A stretch of DNA of 64,000 bases from CAWKMN01 sp963850765 (GTDB taxonomy: Bacteria; Chloroflexota; Anaerolineae; Aggregatilineales; Aggregatilineaceae), in NCBI GenBank assembly GCA_963850765.1, contig CAWKMN010000002.1, positions 1 through 64,000 of the forward strand, read 5' to 3'. Of this stretch, positions 17,470-26,500 are shown piece after piece. Both the position numbers and the translations under genes were made by a program. The first letter of the stretch is position 1; every line of letters starts with the position of its first letter. The notes under the pieces were generated by a model. It worked only from the letters and a program-made list of their open reading frames with translations. It was not told where the DNA came from and searched no databases.

Positions 17470-18162
17470 CTACTCTTTACGTGGGTCCGCGAATTTATAG
17501 CCAACGCCGCGCACCGTCACGACAAATTGCGGATCTGCCGGATCGGTTTCGAGCTTCTGCCGGATATGCCCGATATGAACGTCCACGACACGCTCATCTC
17601 CGTAAAAGTCATAGCCCCAGACCTGCTCCAACAACTGCTCGCGGCTGAACACCATGCCAGGATAGCTCGCCAGAATCTTGAGCAGCTTGAATTCCAGAGC
17701 GGTTAGCTCGACCCTCTCGTTATCTCGCCAGACCTCGTACCGCTGGCTGTCGATGTGAATGTGCGCAAAATGGAGCGGGGCCTCCTCTTCAGGAAGCGCA
17801 TTCCGGCCCCTCCGCAGAATCGTTTTGACACGCGCGACCAGTTCACGGGGGCTGAACGGTTTGGAAACATAATCGTCAGCGCCAACCGTCAGGCCAATGA
17901 CCTTATCCGTTTCGTCTGAGCGAGAGGTCAGCATAAGCACATACACGTCACACTCGCGGCGTATCTGTTGCAGCACTTCCAGTCCATCCATCCCCGGCAT
18001 CATGATGTCCAGGATCACGAGATCCGGGCGATAGCGCCGCACGGCGGCGAGTCCCTGCGCCCCATTATCGGCGCTATGAACGGTGTATCCCTCAGAAGTG
18101 AGATATTTTTCAACGAGATTTCGGATATTTTCTTCATCGTCTACGATTAAAATGGTCGCCAT
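17470..18162 (-). CDS. OmpR-family response regulator
   Basis: A 230-residue regulator. The receiver domain has the acidic pair DD at 8-9, phospho-acceptor Asp52 (LVILDIMMPG), Thr/Ser in MLTSR and Lys in SKPF. A winged-helix DNA-binding domain follows (LTALEFKLLKIL to VRGVGYKF). It is the first gene of a two-gene operon with the Met/His-rich kinase. The TGAAGTT direct repeats at 16263 and 22194 have the geometry this family binds and are its best candidate targets. Three island palindromes lie upstream, so it may itself be controlled by the NarL-type system. Confidence 0.9.
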   Translation of the reverse strand: MATILIVDDEENIRNLVEKYLTSEGYTVHSADNGAQGLAAVRRYRPDLVILDIMMPGMDGLEVLQQIRRECDVYVLMLTSRSDETDKVIGLTVGADDYVSKPFSPRELVARVKTILRRGRNALPEEEAPLHFAHIHIDSQRYEVWRDNERVELTALEFKLLKILASYPGMVFSREQLLEQVWGYDFYGDERVVDVHIGHIRQKLETDPADPQFVVTVRGVGYKFADPRKE

Positions 18163-18272
18163 GCTTCTTTGCTCGCTGCGCTGATCACGTCTGGGAAACG
18201 CTGATGATTGTCAACCAGAGCGTGAAAATAGGAACCTCACCGTTAGCTTAACACGCCCTTGCCCGCCTGACC

Positions 18273-18331
18273 TGCGCCAAATAGCGCATACCCCGCCAAA
18301 TGGCTTAGTGGGCAATACGGCAAATGGCGCT
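18273..18331. promoter_or_regulatory. Island operator cluster E (three sites) between divergent genes
   Basis: Three copies lie in 60 bases: TGCGCCAAATAGCGCA (18273-18288), CCCGCCAAATGGCTTA (18292-18307) and TACGGCAAATGGCGCT (18316-18331). Towards the plus-strand gene, TATGCT follows the third copy after 22 bp. Towards the regulator gene, TAAGCT follows the first after 22 bp (weak). The cluster sits between the OmpR-type regulator and the secreted protein at 18474. Confidence 0.6.
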
Positions 18332-18473
18332 CCCAACTTCATGCTTTGTCATATATGCTGTGTGTGCTGGCGAAGCATTATAGGATGGTTTGGCAGTGGG
18401 GACTGAGCAGCTGCTGAAGCTACCCTCTGCATCTCTTGTGATCATGAGTACCATTAACCCTTGAGGGAGAAGC

Positions 18474-19241
18474 ATGTTTAACAAGCGCATATTAATCGTT
18501 GGCCTGTTGATGCTGGTGATGACGCTCTCGCTGATGATGAGCTTCTCGTATGAAGAGGCGATGGCGCAGACCCCACCCATCGACCTGATTGTTGAAGATG
18601 CTGTCATGGGAGAACTGTCTGCCGCCATGCCGGAAATGCTTTACAGCTTTTGGGCACAGGAAAGCACACGTATGAGCGTGGTGCTCGACAAAACAGCCGG
18701 CGACATGCAGTTGAACGTTGTTGTATACGATCAGGACCAGACCACGCCACTGGCTGGGGCGTCCGGCCCAGCGATCAACGGTTTGGTGGTGGAATTTCCC
18801 TCTCAGGGTCAGTATTTCGTGCGGGTTGGGGCAGAGCCGGGAGGAACAACGGCGTCGTATCGTCTCATGATTGATGCAGACCCCGCCCTCCCTACCGATG
18901 CGTTCGTGCTGCAATCCTATATTGTGTCGGGCACCGGTACCGTTTGCAGTGAGAATGCGCCTGCGTCGTTCCTGACTCCCACCGAGGACCTCAACGTATG
19001 TTTTGTGCTCGACCTGATCAATGACCCGGTTAACGTCGCTGTACGATGGTTCAACCCTTCGGGTGCGTTATACCTTGAAGAGAGTTTTAGCCTGACCAGC
19101 GCGGATAATCGTGGACCCGCCAAACTGAGTGGCATTGTCTACCAGGACACCGCACCCTTCGCAGCGGGCTTCTGGCAGGCCGCGATCATCATCAACGGCG
19201 AACTGGCCCATACCCAGTGGGTTCCGGTCCAGGCCCAGTAA
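18474..19241 (+). CDS. Secreted protein with PPC-like beta-sandwich, function unknown
   Basis: A 255-residue protein with a signal peptide (residues 1-31, ending AMAQ). Residues about 50-135 resemble a bacterial pre-peptidase C-terminal (PPC-like) beta-sandwich: a YSFWAQ strand, VVVYD, then GQYFVRVG and YRLMI. The C-terminal half has a Cys pair (near 160 and 177), perhaps a disulfide. GAGGGAG lies ahead of the ATG. It is monocistronic, divergent from the OmpR-type regulator across operator cluster E, and ends at a strong terminator. Function is not predictable beyond an exported role. Confidence 0.75.
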   Translation: MFNKRILIVGLLMLVMTLSLMMSFSYEEAMAQTPPIDLIVEDAVMGELSAAMPEMLYSFWAQESTRMSVVLDKTAGDMQLNVVVYDQDQTTPLAGASGPAINGLVVEFPSQGQYFVRVGAEPGGTTASYRLMIDADPALPTDAFVLQSYIVSGTGTVCSENAPASFLTPTEDLNVCFVLDLINDPVNVAVRWFNPSGALYLEESFSLTSADNRGPAKLSGIVYQDTAPFAAGFWQAAIIINGELAHTQWVPVQAQ

Positions 19242-19289
19242 CATATCCCTGACCTTTCTTGCACCCGCAATCTTCTGACATCGCGGGTG

Positions 19290-19322
19290 ATGTCGGAGTG
19301 ATCCGAAGAATCACTCCGACAT
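19290..19322 (+). terminator. Rho-independent terminator
   Basis: A 13-bp perfect stem ATGTCGGAGTGAT / ATCACTCCGACAT with a 7-base loop, followed by TCATTGTT. It closes the transcript of the secreted protein at 18474-19241. Confidence 0.75.
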
Positions 19323-19355
19323 TCATTGTTCAAGGTATGAGCTTGGCTCAGCTGG

Positions 19356-20433
19356 TTAGCTCTGCCACTCCATATACCGGCCATGCGGTTGGCAGGAGGC
19401 GAGAAAGGCACTTTCGACTCACCGGTATGAAACAGCGACAACGTTAGTTTACTGATCGACGTTCCAAATAGCTCCAGCGAAACACAGTAGAGGTCGCGTT
19501 GGAAAGATAGTTCCGCAAGTAAGTTATAGAAACGAGCGCGGTCTTCCTCGCTGAATTGGGTTAGCACAAAGCTGTGATACACGCAGACGGCCGCATCCGG
19601 GGGGCGGCCGCCAGCGCCTCAGGCAGCCGCTCGAACGCATCACCCGCCCATACTGTCGGCGGTTTGCGCGCCGCCAGCGCGATAGCGGCTTCCAGACGCC
19701 GCATCCGGCTCAAGTCATCCGGCCAGATCAGGGCACGCAGCCAACGTACCGCATTCCGGTCCTGCAGATCGATGGGAGCCAGATCGATCCCGACGCGCCA
19801 GGTTACGGGCGGCAGTTGTTCGGGTAGAGCGGGCCGCCATGGGCCGCGCAGTTCGCATTTTAGCTGTACTGGCGAACGTTGAGCGCCGTAGCGTTGTCCA
19901 TTGCTGTAATGGTAGCTGTAACGATCAAACAGCAAATTGAGACCGGCGCTCGCCCCTACTTCGATGAGCGCCAGCGGAGCCCCGGCGTGTTGGTACACGG
20001 CGCTGAAGGCCGGCAACAACAGAGCGCAGCGCCCGATCTCATTGGTTTGTCCACGGCGCGTTGTCAGTAGTTCCCGGATATCGTCGGCATAGTCCAGACA
20101 GAAAGCACGAAAGACCGGGAATGGGTTAGCCGGGTTTGGCGAGGCCGCCGTGGTGGGATAATAGGCTCTGAGTGGATGTTGAACGCCCTGCAGCAGCAGG
20201 TCGTGAACCGCCGCAAACAACATATTCTGAACCCACTGGCCCCGGGGTGTCGCGCTCGCCAGTTTCAATAACTCCCTGTCATTGGCGATTTGGAACGCTA
20301 AGTTGGCATAAAATGGGGAGTCTTCATGGCACTGACGCTCCCCGAAATAACGGAACAGATATGCAAGCTGCTCTAATACCTCCTGATCACTGCTCACCGT
20401 GCTGGATCCTGTTCGTCGTTGTTGACCGGACAT
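19356..20433 (-). pseudogene. DUF2332 family protein, two frameshifts
   Basis: The first 288 residues match DUF2332, a family of unknown function: LAYLFRYFGERQ, the ALIEVGASAGLNLLFDRYSY core and DLQDRNAVRWLRALIWPD. Near 19570 the frame shifts, and VYHSFVLTQFSEEDRARF continues the family in a second frame. Near 19400 it shifts again to end ASCQPHGRYMEWQS with a stop at 19356, as family members normally end. With both shifts corrected the protein is complete, so sequencing indels are likelier than decay. The VGASAGLN motif is reminiscent of a methyltransferase glycine loop. The start overlaps the preceding gene by 40 bases. Confidence 0.7.
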
Positions 20434-21033
20434 TCCACCTCGTGCGCGTCATCAGGCTGAAAGAACCTGGGCTGTGCATCAAATGATGGTGCAAGGTCAA
20501 TGTTAAGGGAAGGGAGTGGACTGCCAGCTACCCAATTTGAGAGAACCACAAGCTCTTTTTCCGGTTCCTGGGGATCGTTCGTCTTCAGATGAACCCGGAA
20601 TTCATGCGGTCCGCCCATACCCTCGTCCATGGTAAAATGCAGAGTCAGGTTTGCTTGTTGACCGGGATCAATCTCCGACTGGCTGACCTCGGCTTTAGGG
20701 GGGCAGCAGCCCTTCACCACTTCGACGAGGGGATCATCCAGAATCATCAACGGCTGGTTGCCCATATTCTGGATTTCAAATTCACTGAGGACAACCGTCC
20801 CGTATTGCACATCGCCGTGATCTATTGTGCTGGCTGAGACGGCCAGGCGCGGCGCTCCTGTTCCGTCTGCTTGTATGTCGGTAGTCAAGGTTGTGGAAGC
20901 AGACGGAGCGCCCCGGTTATTCGATCTCTCGCTCACAAGTAATGCCAGCAAAACCAGCAGCCCGGCACCCATGACCGTGATGAGGACCTCTGGGGTTGAT
21001 CGCTTCGCGCAGTATAGAGTGCAGCAATCTCAT
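20394..21033 (-). CDS. DUF1573 family membrane-anchored protein, one frameshift near the start
   Basis: A DUF1573 (ASH/MSP-like beta-sandwich) protein. The conserved core is ASTIDHGDVQYGTV, FEIQNMGNQPLMI, then KGCCPP with a Cys pair, ending FRVHLKTND. One membrane segment precedes it. An open frame begins at 20972, but the ATG at 21033 has GGAG five bases upstream. It reads MRLLHSILREAINP and joins the main frame if one C is dropped from the CCCC run near 21000. I take that as the real start. Proteins of this family sit at the cell surface, and the CC pair could bind metal. Operator site F lies about 50 bases before 21033. Confidence 0.75.
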
Positions 21034-21084
21034 AGCTTCTCCTATAGTTCAGAAATGACTCCTATTGTGAGGGATTCCGCAATC

Positions 21085-21129
21085 ACTGTACTCCAGTCCG
21101 CATGATCGAAACATGCGCCATTTGGCGTA
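21085..21129 (-). promoter_or_regulatory. Island operator site F with promoter
   Basis: TGCGCCATTTGGCGTA at 21114-21129 is a perfect 7-2-7 palindrome apart from the R/Y ends. On the minus strand TACAGT (21085-21090) follows after 23 bp. It drives the DUF1573 gene. Confidence 0.68.
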
Positions 21130-21145
21130 ATGTGTCACTCAGACC

Positions 21146-21170
21146 AGAAAACAAACCTGCCGGATTTTAT
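21146..21170 (-). terminator. Rho-independent terminator
   Basis: A 9-bp stem CCTGCCGGA / TCCGGCAGG with a 7-base loop. On the minus strand it is followed by TTTGTTTT. It ends the transcript of the PepSY-like gene at 21209-22108. Confidence 0.75.
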
Positions 21171-21208
21171 CTCCGGCAGGCAGGTTATTGGACTAGCAGC
21201 AGTTCTGT

Positions 21209-22108
21209 TTACTGTCCTGGGTGACAGGACATGCACCCTGCGAACCCCTGGTGACGCCATGACTCTCCCGTGTAGACTTCTCCGGAATAGCCATTGACAT
21301 GGGCAAGGTCGACGACCGTTTCCCCGTCCAGGACTTTGAACGTGTAATATCCGTAAAAGGTGGCCGGTTCGCTCGCCACGGTCAATCCCGGCTGCCATTC
21401 GTCTACGGCTTGCTGTGCCGCGACCTGCGCCTGTTCCGGTGAGATGGTCAGCTCGACGCCATCAGCTCCGGCGGGAACGCCGCTCATTTCCATCATGTTC
21501 ACCCCGAGACCGCTGTGCATCCCATAGCGCAGATCCCACATCATGTTCGGGCCGGGTGAGGGATAGACGGTGCCGGAAGCCGGGTCGATCAGGAATTCAA
21601 ACGCCGCGTGCCCGCTGTCCGTTTCTACCGCGTTGGCGTAGAAATGGTCACTGAACTGAATGACTTCACCCAGGACCAGATTAGGATCGTTCTGAGAAGC
21701 GATATAGGCTTCGGCGACGGCAGTGGCTTCATCGAGGGACAACGTCGCTCCTGCCGGGGCGAGATCGGCGGGGGGAGTCCATCCGGTCATCATCCCGTAG
21801 TCGCCCATGTAAAGATCACCACTCTGACCCATCCAACCCTGTTGGCCGCTCGAGCCATTCATCATTCCTGGGCCCATCAGGTCACCCTGATTATTCCGAG
21901 GTCCCATCATACCACTTTGGCGCTGTCCGCCCATCATGCCCTGGTGGCTCATCATCCCCATGCCGGGGCCCATTGGGGGTTGGCCGCCAGACGGGTTACC
22001 CTTCCCGTCGGGCCCCTGAGCATACGTTGTCCAGCTATCCACACCCACGACAGCGCTGGTGAGGAGCAGCACGGCTACAATGGTCAAAAACAGTTTGCGA
22101 GTAGACAT
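21209..22108 (-). CDS. Secreted Met-rich protein with PepSY-like domains
   Basis: A 299-residue exported protein. A signal peptide (residues 1-31) is followed by a Met/Gly/Gln-rich segment to about residue 105 (MGPGMGMM, MMGGQ, MMGP) that should bind copper. Two PepSY-like stretches follow (SLDEATAVAEAYIAS... and ISPEQAQVAAQQAVDEW...YYTFKV). The end is CMSCHPGQ, a CxxCH motif like a heme-c or metal site. AAGGAG lies nine bases before the ATG. The N-terminus resembles the gene at 15779-16144, and both have the same OmpR-type promoter. Confidence 0.8.
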   Translation of the reverse strand: MSTRKLFLTIVAVLLLTSAVVGVDSWTTYAQGPDGKGNPSGGQPPMGPGMGMMSHQGMMGGQRQSGMMGPRNNQGDLMGPGMMNGSSGQQGWMGQSGDLYMGDYGMMTGWTPPADLAPAGATLSLDEATAVAEAYIASQNDPNLVLGEVIQFSDHFYANAVETDSGHAAFEFLIDPASGTVYPSPGPNMMWDLRYGMHSGLGVNMMEMSGVPAGADGVELTISPEQAQVAAQQAVDEWQPGLTVASEPATFYGYYTFKVLDGETVVDLAHVNGYSGEVYTGESWRHQGFAGCMSCHPGQ

Positions 22109-22154
22109 TAGAATTCACTCCTTTTTCCCTTCGAACTATCTCACAACTATCCGT

Positions 22155-22211
22155 ATGATAGAGGACCCATTTGAAGAGCAGGTGTCGCAAATGTGAAGTT
22201 TTGATGAAGTT
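22155..22211 (-). promoter_or_regulatory. OmpR-type direct repeat with promoter (copy 2)
   Basis: TGAAGTT at 22194-22200 and 22205-22211 with the same intervening TTGA as copy 1. A 21-base block is identical between the two sites. TATCAT (22155-22160) follows exactly 30 bp later on the minus strand, again as in copy 1. Confidence 0.65.
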
Positions 22212-22293
22212 GTTCAAGTGGAATAGCGAGGTATTTTGTGGCTGGGCCGCCTGCTAATGGTTGTCGAGCGCAGTTCGTAACAACGATTTGCGG

Positions 22294-23106
22294 CTAGTGA
22301 CCGGACAGGCGATCAATCTCGGCCTGCAAGCGCCGCTGGGTTTCTGCCAGGCGGTCGAGCTTGTCCGTCAGAGTTTGCGCTGATTCCTGGTTAAAGCGGT
22401 CGATATACGGAAAGGCGAACCCCACAATACCGATACCGAACAGCAGTCCGCTGATCAGGCGCATCCAGGAATTGAAGGACCCCAACGCATCCCCGACGTA
22501 GAAGCTGATTGGCAGAGCGTGATCCGTCACGTCAGCTAGCCACTCATTGCGGTAGCGAAAACCTCCGAATAAGCCGTCGCCGGTATCGCTAATCATATGC
22601 GTACCCCCGTCCAGAACCATGGGCAGCAGCAGGAGGCCAAGCGTCCACAGGGAAATCGGTTTCATGGAGCGCAGCCGCGACAGCAGCAGATACGCGACGC
22701 CGGCCAGCCACACCCCGCCATACATCGCCACCATCCGATCCGACCATGCCACCTTCCATCCCATGATCGCATCACCTCGGAACTGGCGCAGCAGCAGCAT
22801 ATCGGTTCCCGAATCCCCGCTAAGCTGGAGCGGCAGTTGGTCGGGGTTGTACATCAGTTTGGAGCCAAACAGAAAGAACGACCGCTGGGCCATCTGGTGA
22901 CACAAAGTCGAGTAAACACCATAGACGGCATTCCCGGCCCATGTCCAACCGGCCTGCATGAACACAGGGGCCAGAAACGGCAGCAGATTGAATAGGCCGT
23001 AGACGACCAGAAAAATCAGCAGCCAGTGCCGGGTGATACTCTGCGTGAGGTAGGCGGTCCGCAGGTGACGCTGTGTGTTGGGTGGTAGGGCTGTTGAAGC
23101 ATCCAT
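22294..23106 (-). CDS. DUF2085 family membrane protein
   Basis: A 270-residue integral membrane protein with about six helices. The DUF2085 signature is VYSTLCHQMAQRSFFLFG (Cys-His pair) followed by MYGGVWLAG and a LPMVLDGGTHMISD segment. The C-terminal 35 residues form a short coiled coil (LTDKLDRLAETQRRLQAEI). The ATG at 23106 has AGGAG seven bases upstream. The family is common in Chloroflexota and of unknown function; the conserved Cys and His could bind metal. It is the last gene after the NarL-type regulator and kinase. Confidence 0.82.
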   Translation of the reverse strand: MDASTALPPNTQRHLRTAYLTQSITRHWLLIFLVVYGLFNLLPFLAPVFMQAGWTWAGNAVYGVYSTLCHQMAQRSFFLFGSKLMYNPDQLPLQLSGDSGTDMLLLRQFRGDAIMGWKVAWSDRMVAMYGGVWLAGVAYLLLSRLRSMKPISLWTLGLLLLPMVLDGGTHMISDTGDGLFGGFRYRNEWLADVTDHALPISFYVGDALGSFNSWMRLISGLLFGIGIVGFAFPYIDRFNQESAQTLTDKLDRLAETQRRLQAEIDRLSGH

Positions 23107-23195
23107 CTCATGACTCCTGACAATTCTCTTTATACAGATCGTGCAGCGGAAGTTAGTTCTCAACGGTACGCCATAACGACGCGGGTACAAGCAAA

Positions 23196-24845
23196 TCAAC
23201 GGTCCTCGACATGATTGGTTGGCAAGAGTGCATGGACTGTGACAGTTGTGCCTAGACCAGGGTCGGACTGGATTTGGAGATGAGCGCCAATCAAGGACAC
23301 ACGCTCATACATCCCCATAATGCCGAAGTGACCATTCTGGGATAGATCGGCAGCATGACGCGGAGCCACAAAGCCCTGTCCATCATCGCGCACGGTTAAG
23401 ATGATGCTGTCCGCTTCAAACCCGACCGATACCCAGACCTGGCTGGCTTCACTATGTTTCCAGGCATTGTTCAGCGCTTCCTGCGCGATGCGATAAAGCG
23501 CGATATCATGTCCGGCAGGCATGCGTCGAGGAGATCCTCGTTTCTCAAAATGGATGGTCAACTTGCCATTCTGGTTGAGATCATCCACCAGCATTTTCAA
23601 AGCAGGAACAAGTCCCAATTCTTCGAGATAAATCGGTCTCATGGCGCGAACTATACGACGCAAATCCTCGATGGTCTGAGAAATCATGGTGCGAATCTCA
23701 GCTAAGAGCTTGCCTCCCAGCGCTTCATTGTTCAGATACGGCTTAAGCATCTGCTCCTGATGATCCAGCACCACGAGAGACTGAATGGTTTGGTCGTGCA
23801 GTTCTCGTGCCAGACGCGCTCGCTCTTCCTCCTGCGCCTGTGTGACAGCGGCGATATAACTATGCATCCCGGCCTGCACCGACTGAATACGACTGGCCAT
23901 CTGGCGCAGCGTAGCCTGCAATTGCCTGACTTCTTCAACGCCTCCGACTGATTCCTCGATAGCGGCAAAGTTACCCCATGCCAGTTCCGTGGCGCGATGC
24001 TCAAGCCGCTGCAGGGGGCGTACAATCCGTTTTACGCCAAACCATGCCGCTCCAATTGCGATTAACAAGCCAGGGACGAGGACCAACAGGGCGACCTGGG
24101 AGTATTGCAGCATCGGACTCAGCGCGTCTTTCCAACTCTCCTCATACACCAGCTTCCATCCTGTGAGCGATATCGGTGCGGAAATAGACACTCTGTCTTC
24201 GTTGTTTTGTGAAACATCGGCAAATGAACGCCCGACTTGGTCGGCCTGGCTGTGGTAGATGATTTGCCCGTTAGCATCTACCAGATACACGACAGAATTG
24301 TCTGAAGCGTTCAGGTTGCTCAGAATGCTGGATAAGCCCAATTCACTGAGCGTGACGATTCCGACCGCTCGGACACCTCCTTCTGACGAGGTGGACGCGC
24401 TGAGCACCACCTGGGTGGTGTTCAGACCAGGCTCTACCAGCAGCGAAAACGGTTCCCCCTGATTTATGCGGCCGTACATCGCTTGCCAGTCCACGTCAGA
24501 GGACGTGGCGGCCAGTACACGACCATCCGCTGCATAGAGGGCTATTCCGCCATCGAAGAAAGCCCGTGTCCAGCCACGCGCTGATTCGAGCGAATCCGCT
24601 GCTTGCTCCTCACGCTCGACCGATTGGCTAAGCACCAACAGCAGTTCGCGCCGTTTTTCCAACTGCTCCGAGAGGCCGGAAGCGACTCCGGCTACGATCG
24701 GCCGGTTGTGCGTCACGAGCAGATCGTGCATAGCGGATTCGTGCAGCGCGACTCCGCCAAATGCCACGACGACAAGCAGCACCAGCAGCGGCAATACGAG
24801 AAAGGCCAGGAGCTGAAAGGGAAAACTAGTCAGAGGATGTTTCAT
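23196..24845 (-). CDS. NarL-type sensor histidine kinase with cache domain
   Basis: A 549-residue membrane kinase. A first helix (about 8-32) and a second (about 248-272) enclose a 215-residue extracellular double-cache-like sensor (VVYLVDANGQIIYHS). HAMP follows, then a HisKA_3 domain with His350 in ARELHDQ and an HATPase domain (NNAWKHS, DDGQGF). The ATG at 24845 overlaps the regulator gene by 20 bases, so the pair is translationally coupled; a start at 24890 is also open. It phosphorylates the LuxR-type regulator encoded just upstream. The signal is unknown; no Met/His cluster is seen in the sensor part. Confidence 0.88.
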   Translation of the reverse strand: MKHPLTSFPFQLLAFLVLPLLVLLVVVAFGGVALHESAMHDLLVTHNRPIVAGVASGLSEQLEKRRELLLVLSQSVEREEQAADSLESARGWTRAFFDGGIALYAADGRVLAATSSDVDWQAMYGRINQGEPFSLLVEPGLNTTQVVLSASTSSEGGVRAVGIVTLSELGLSSILSNLNASDNSVVYLVDANGQIIYHSQADQVGRSFADVSQNNEDRVSISAPISLTGWKLVYEESWKDALSPMLQYSQVALLVLVPGLLIAIGAAWFGVKRIVRPLQRLEHRATELAWGNFAAIEESVGGVEEVRQLQATLRQMASRIQSVQAGMHSYIAAVTQAQEEERARLARELHDQTIQSLVVLDHQEQMLKPYLNNEALGGKLLAEIRTMISQTIEDLRRIVRAMRPIYLEELGLVPALKMLVDDLNQNGKLTIHFEKRGSPRRMPAGHDIALYRIAQEALNNAWKHSEASQVWVSVGFEADSIILTVRDDGQGFVAPRHAADLSQNGHFGIMGMYERVSLIGAHLQIQSDPGLGTTVTVHALLPTNHVEDR

Positions 24846-25503
24846 GGGGCCGTGGCAGTTCAAGCAAACCCATTTGAGACGCTTTGACAACGGCTTCGGT
24901 GCGGCTGGAAACGCCTAATTTCTCGAATATATTTCGCAAATGGCCCTGCGCTGTGCGGTCGCTGATGTCCAGGCTGAGACCAATCGCCTTGTTGGTCAGG
25001 CCGCGGGCGGCCAGGCGGAGTACTGCTTTTTCGCGGTTGGTGAGCGGTTCGTAGGAGGGCGAAGGATGAGTGGTGGCTGCTAGCGAGCGCATGAGTTTTG
25101 GCACGATATCAGGATCGAGCACTGAGACCCCCTCATTGACGGCCCGCACCGCTTCAACAATCTCCGCAATATCAGCCGTCTTCAGCACATAGCCGTTGAC
25201 TCCCGCCTCCAGTGCCGCCAGCACAATCGGATCGTCGTTGTATGCGGTCAGCAGCAGCAAACCGACCGGCAGACCTCGTTCGCGGACCCAGCGAGCTACT
25301 TCAATCCCACTTTTATGTGGCATCTGAATATCGAGCACAGCGACATCCGGGTGATGCTGCTCGATGAGTTGGATAGCCTGCTCGCCGTCCTCGGCTTCGG
25401 CGATCACCTCAATTCCCGCCGCGACTAAGAATTGGCGGATTCCATGCCGCACAACCTGATGATCGTCCGCGAGAATTACCCGAATAGGTTGTTCGCTATT
25501 CAT
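24826..25503 (-). CDS. NarL/LuxR-family response regulator
   Basis: A 225-residue regulator. The receiver domain has DD at 13-14, Asp58 (VAVLDIQMP) as phospho-acceptor and Lys in YVLKTAD. A LuxR-type helix-turn-helix follows from about residue 152 (LTNREKAVLRLAARGLTNK...TAQGHLRNIFEKLG). NarL-family dimers bind inverted heptamers, often 7-2-7, which is the shape of the palindrome repeated through this island. A copy (site G) precedes this gene, so autoregulation is likely. It is the best candidate for the master regulator of the island. Confidence 0.9.
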   Translation of the reverse strand: MNSEQPIRVILADDHQVVRHGIRQFLVAAGIEVIAEAEDGEQAIQLIEQHHPDVAVLDIQMPHKSGIEVARWVRERGLPVGLLLLTAYNDDPIVLAALEAGVNGYVLKTADIAEIVEAVRAVNEGVSVLDPDIVPKLMRSLAATTHPSPSYEPLTNREKAVLRLAARGLTNKAIGLSLDISDRTAQGHLRNIFEKLGVSSRTEAVVKASQMGLLELPRPHETSSD

Positions 25504-25547
25504 GTCCGTGTCTCATGTCTTCAACCGAAGCAGCCTCCGTTTCATGT

Positions 25548-25593
25548 ATCCTAACACGTTTATATCGACCAGCCACACCCGCTATTTGGCGTA
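25548..25593 (-). promoter_or_regulatory. Island operator site G with promoter
   Basis: CCCGCTATTTGGCGTA at 25578-25593 has one perfect heptamer. TAGGAT (25548-25553) follows after 24 bp on the minus strand, with a TATAAA nearer as an alternative. It precedes the NarL-type regulator by about 75 bases. Confidence 0.5.
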
Positions 25594-25727
25594 TTTCACC
25601 CTCCTGGAGCAATGGTCCAGCCTGAAATGGATGAGATGGGAACGTCGCTGTGCCAGCCTTTTATCCTCACCAAACCCTGTTACTATTTCACGTTCCTCTG
25701 CTGTTGCTCAGTCTTCGCCCACCACAG

Positions 25728-26003
25728 CTACCTCAGGGGCTCTTCACTTTCGGCGGCGATCAGCTGTGCTATTTGCGCCATTGGAGTGTGTTCGCGGCCG
25801 CTCAGGTGGTGACGGTGATCGGCCTGCTGGTGATTGTGCCCCATCATGCTGCGCATCATCAGCAGGTGCAGCAGGGGGCACAACAGGACCATGCCAAAGG
25901 TGAGCACGGTGTTGAGCGACACGCCGAACAGGGAGATCGCGGCCAGACCGACGAGTGGGATCAGGCAGCAGGCGAGCATCAGGAGCGTGTGTTTTTTCGA
26001 CAT
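25728..26003 (-). CDS. Small His-rich membrane protein (DUF2933-like)
   Basis: A 91-residue protein with two membrane helices (about 5-25 and 30-50) followed by MRSMMGHNHQQADHRHHLSG, a Met/His cluster that should bind metal. Size and layout resemble DUF2933-type proteins found next to copper ATPases and YHS proteins. I use the ATG at 26003 with AAAGGA twelve bases upstream; a TTG three codons earlier is possible. It lies behind copA, a two-helix gene and YHS in the same direction, so it is part of the copper-export operon. Confidence 0.65.
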   Translation of the reverse strand: MSKKHTLLMLACCLIPLVGLAAISLFGVSLNTVLTFGMVLLCPLLHLLMMRSMMGHNHQQADHRHHLSGREHTPMAQIAQLIAAESEEPLR

Positions 26004-26054
26004 CGGATACAATCATCCTTTCTGATGGGCATACCCTGAGAACGTGCTGGCAGA

Positions 26055-26234
26055 TTACCGAGAGCCATAATCGGGTGTCTGCCTGACATATTTCGCGGGA
26101 TTCTGGTCGAACTTTTCCTTGCAGCCGGCCCAACAGAAGTAATAAACCTGGCCCTTGTACTCGGATTTATCCATACCTTTCCGGGGCTCTATCTCCATCC
26201 CGCACACAGGATCTTTGACCGTTGTTCTTGGCAT
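26055..26234 (-). CDS. YHS-domain metal-binding protein
   Basis: A 59-residue single-domain YHS protein: DPVCGMEIEP, then YYFCWAGCKEKF and NPAKY. The ATG at 26234 has AGGAG seven bases upstream and follows the preceding stop by one base. It is paralogous to the protein at 9966-10118 and sits directly in the copA operon. A role in binding copper for the ATPase is likely. Confidence 0.85.
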   Translation of the reverse strand: MPRTTVKDPVCGMEIEPRKGMDKSEYKGQVYYFCWAGCKEKFDQNPAKYVRQTPDYGSR

Positions 26235-26235
26235 G

Positions 26236-26481
26236 TTAGGTCTCCTCGGTGAACTGAAGCGGACGCTTCGCGACCACTTTCTTGACATGTGACGTTACCA
26301 GCGGCATGGCGACAATGAGACTGAGCAGGCCGACCCACACGGCTCCACCGATGCGCGCCACCGCCGGATAATCGCCCAGGCTGGCGGCCAGCAGGAAGAG
26401 CAGCGCGGCTCCGATGGCGATTGGCAGGTAAAGCAGGGCGCTGCGGCGAGCGACGGTCTTTTCCACGGGTTCGTGTTGCAT
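26236..26481 (-). CDS. Small two-helix membrane protein in the copA operon
   Basis: An 81-residue protein with two membrane helices (about 14-33 and 40-62) and a basic C-terminal tail (SHVKKVVAKRP). GGAGG lies seven bases before the ATG at 26481. It starts 20 bases after copA and ends one base before the YHS gene. No family recognised. Confidence 0.7.
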   Translation of the reverse strand: MQHEPVEKTVARRSALLYLPIAIGAALLFLLAASLGDYPAVARIGGAVWVGLLSLIVAMPLVTSHVKKVVAKRPLQFTEET

Positions 26482-26500
26482 GAGATTTCCTCCTTTGGCC

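Noticed and set aside
25761..25780. TGCTATTTGCGCCATTGG as another operator copy
   Set aside because: It lies inside the coding region of the His-rich small protein, and its heptamers are out of register.
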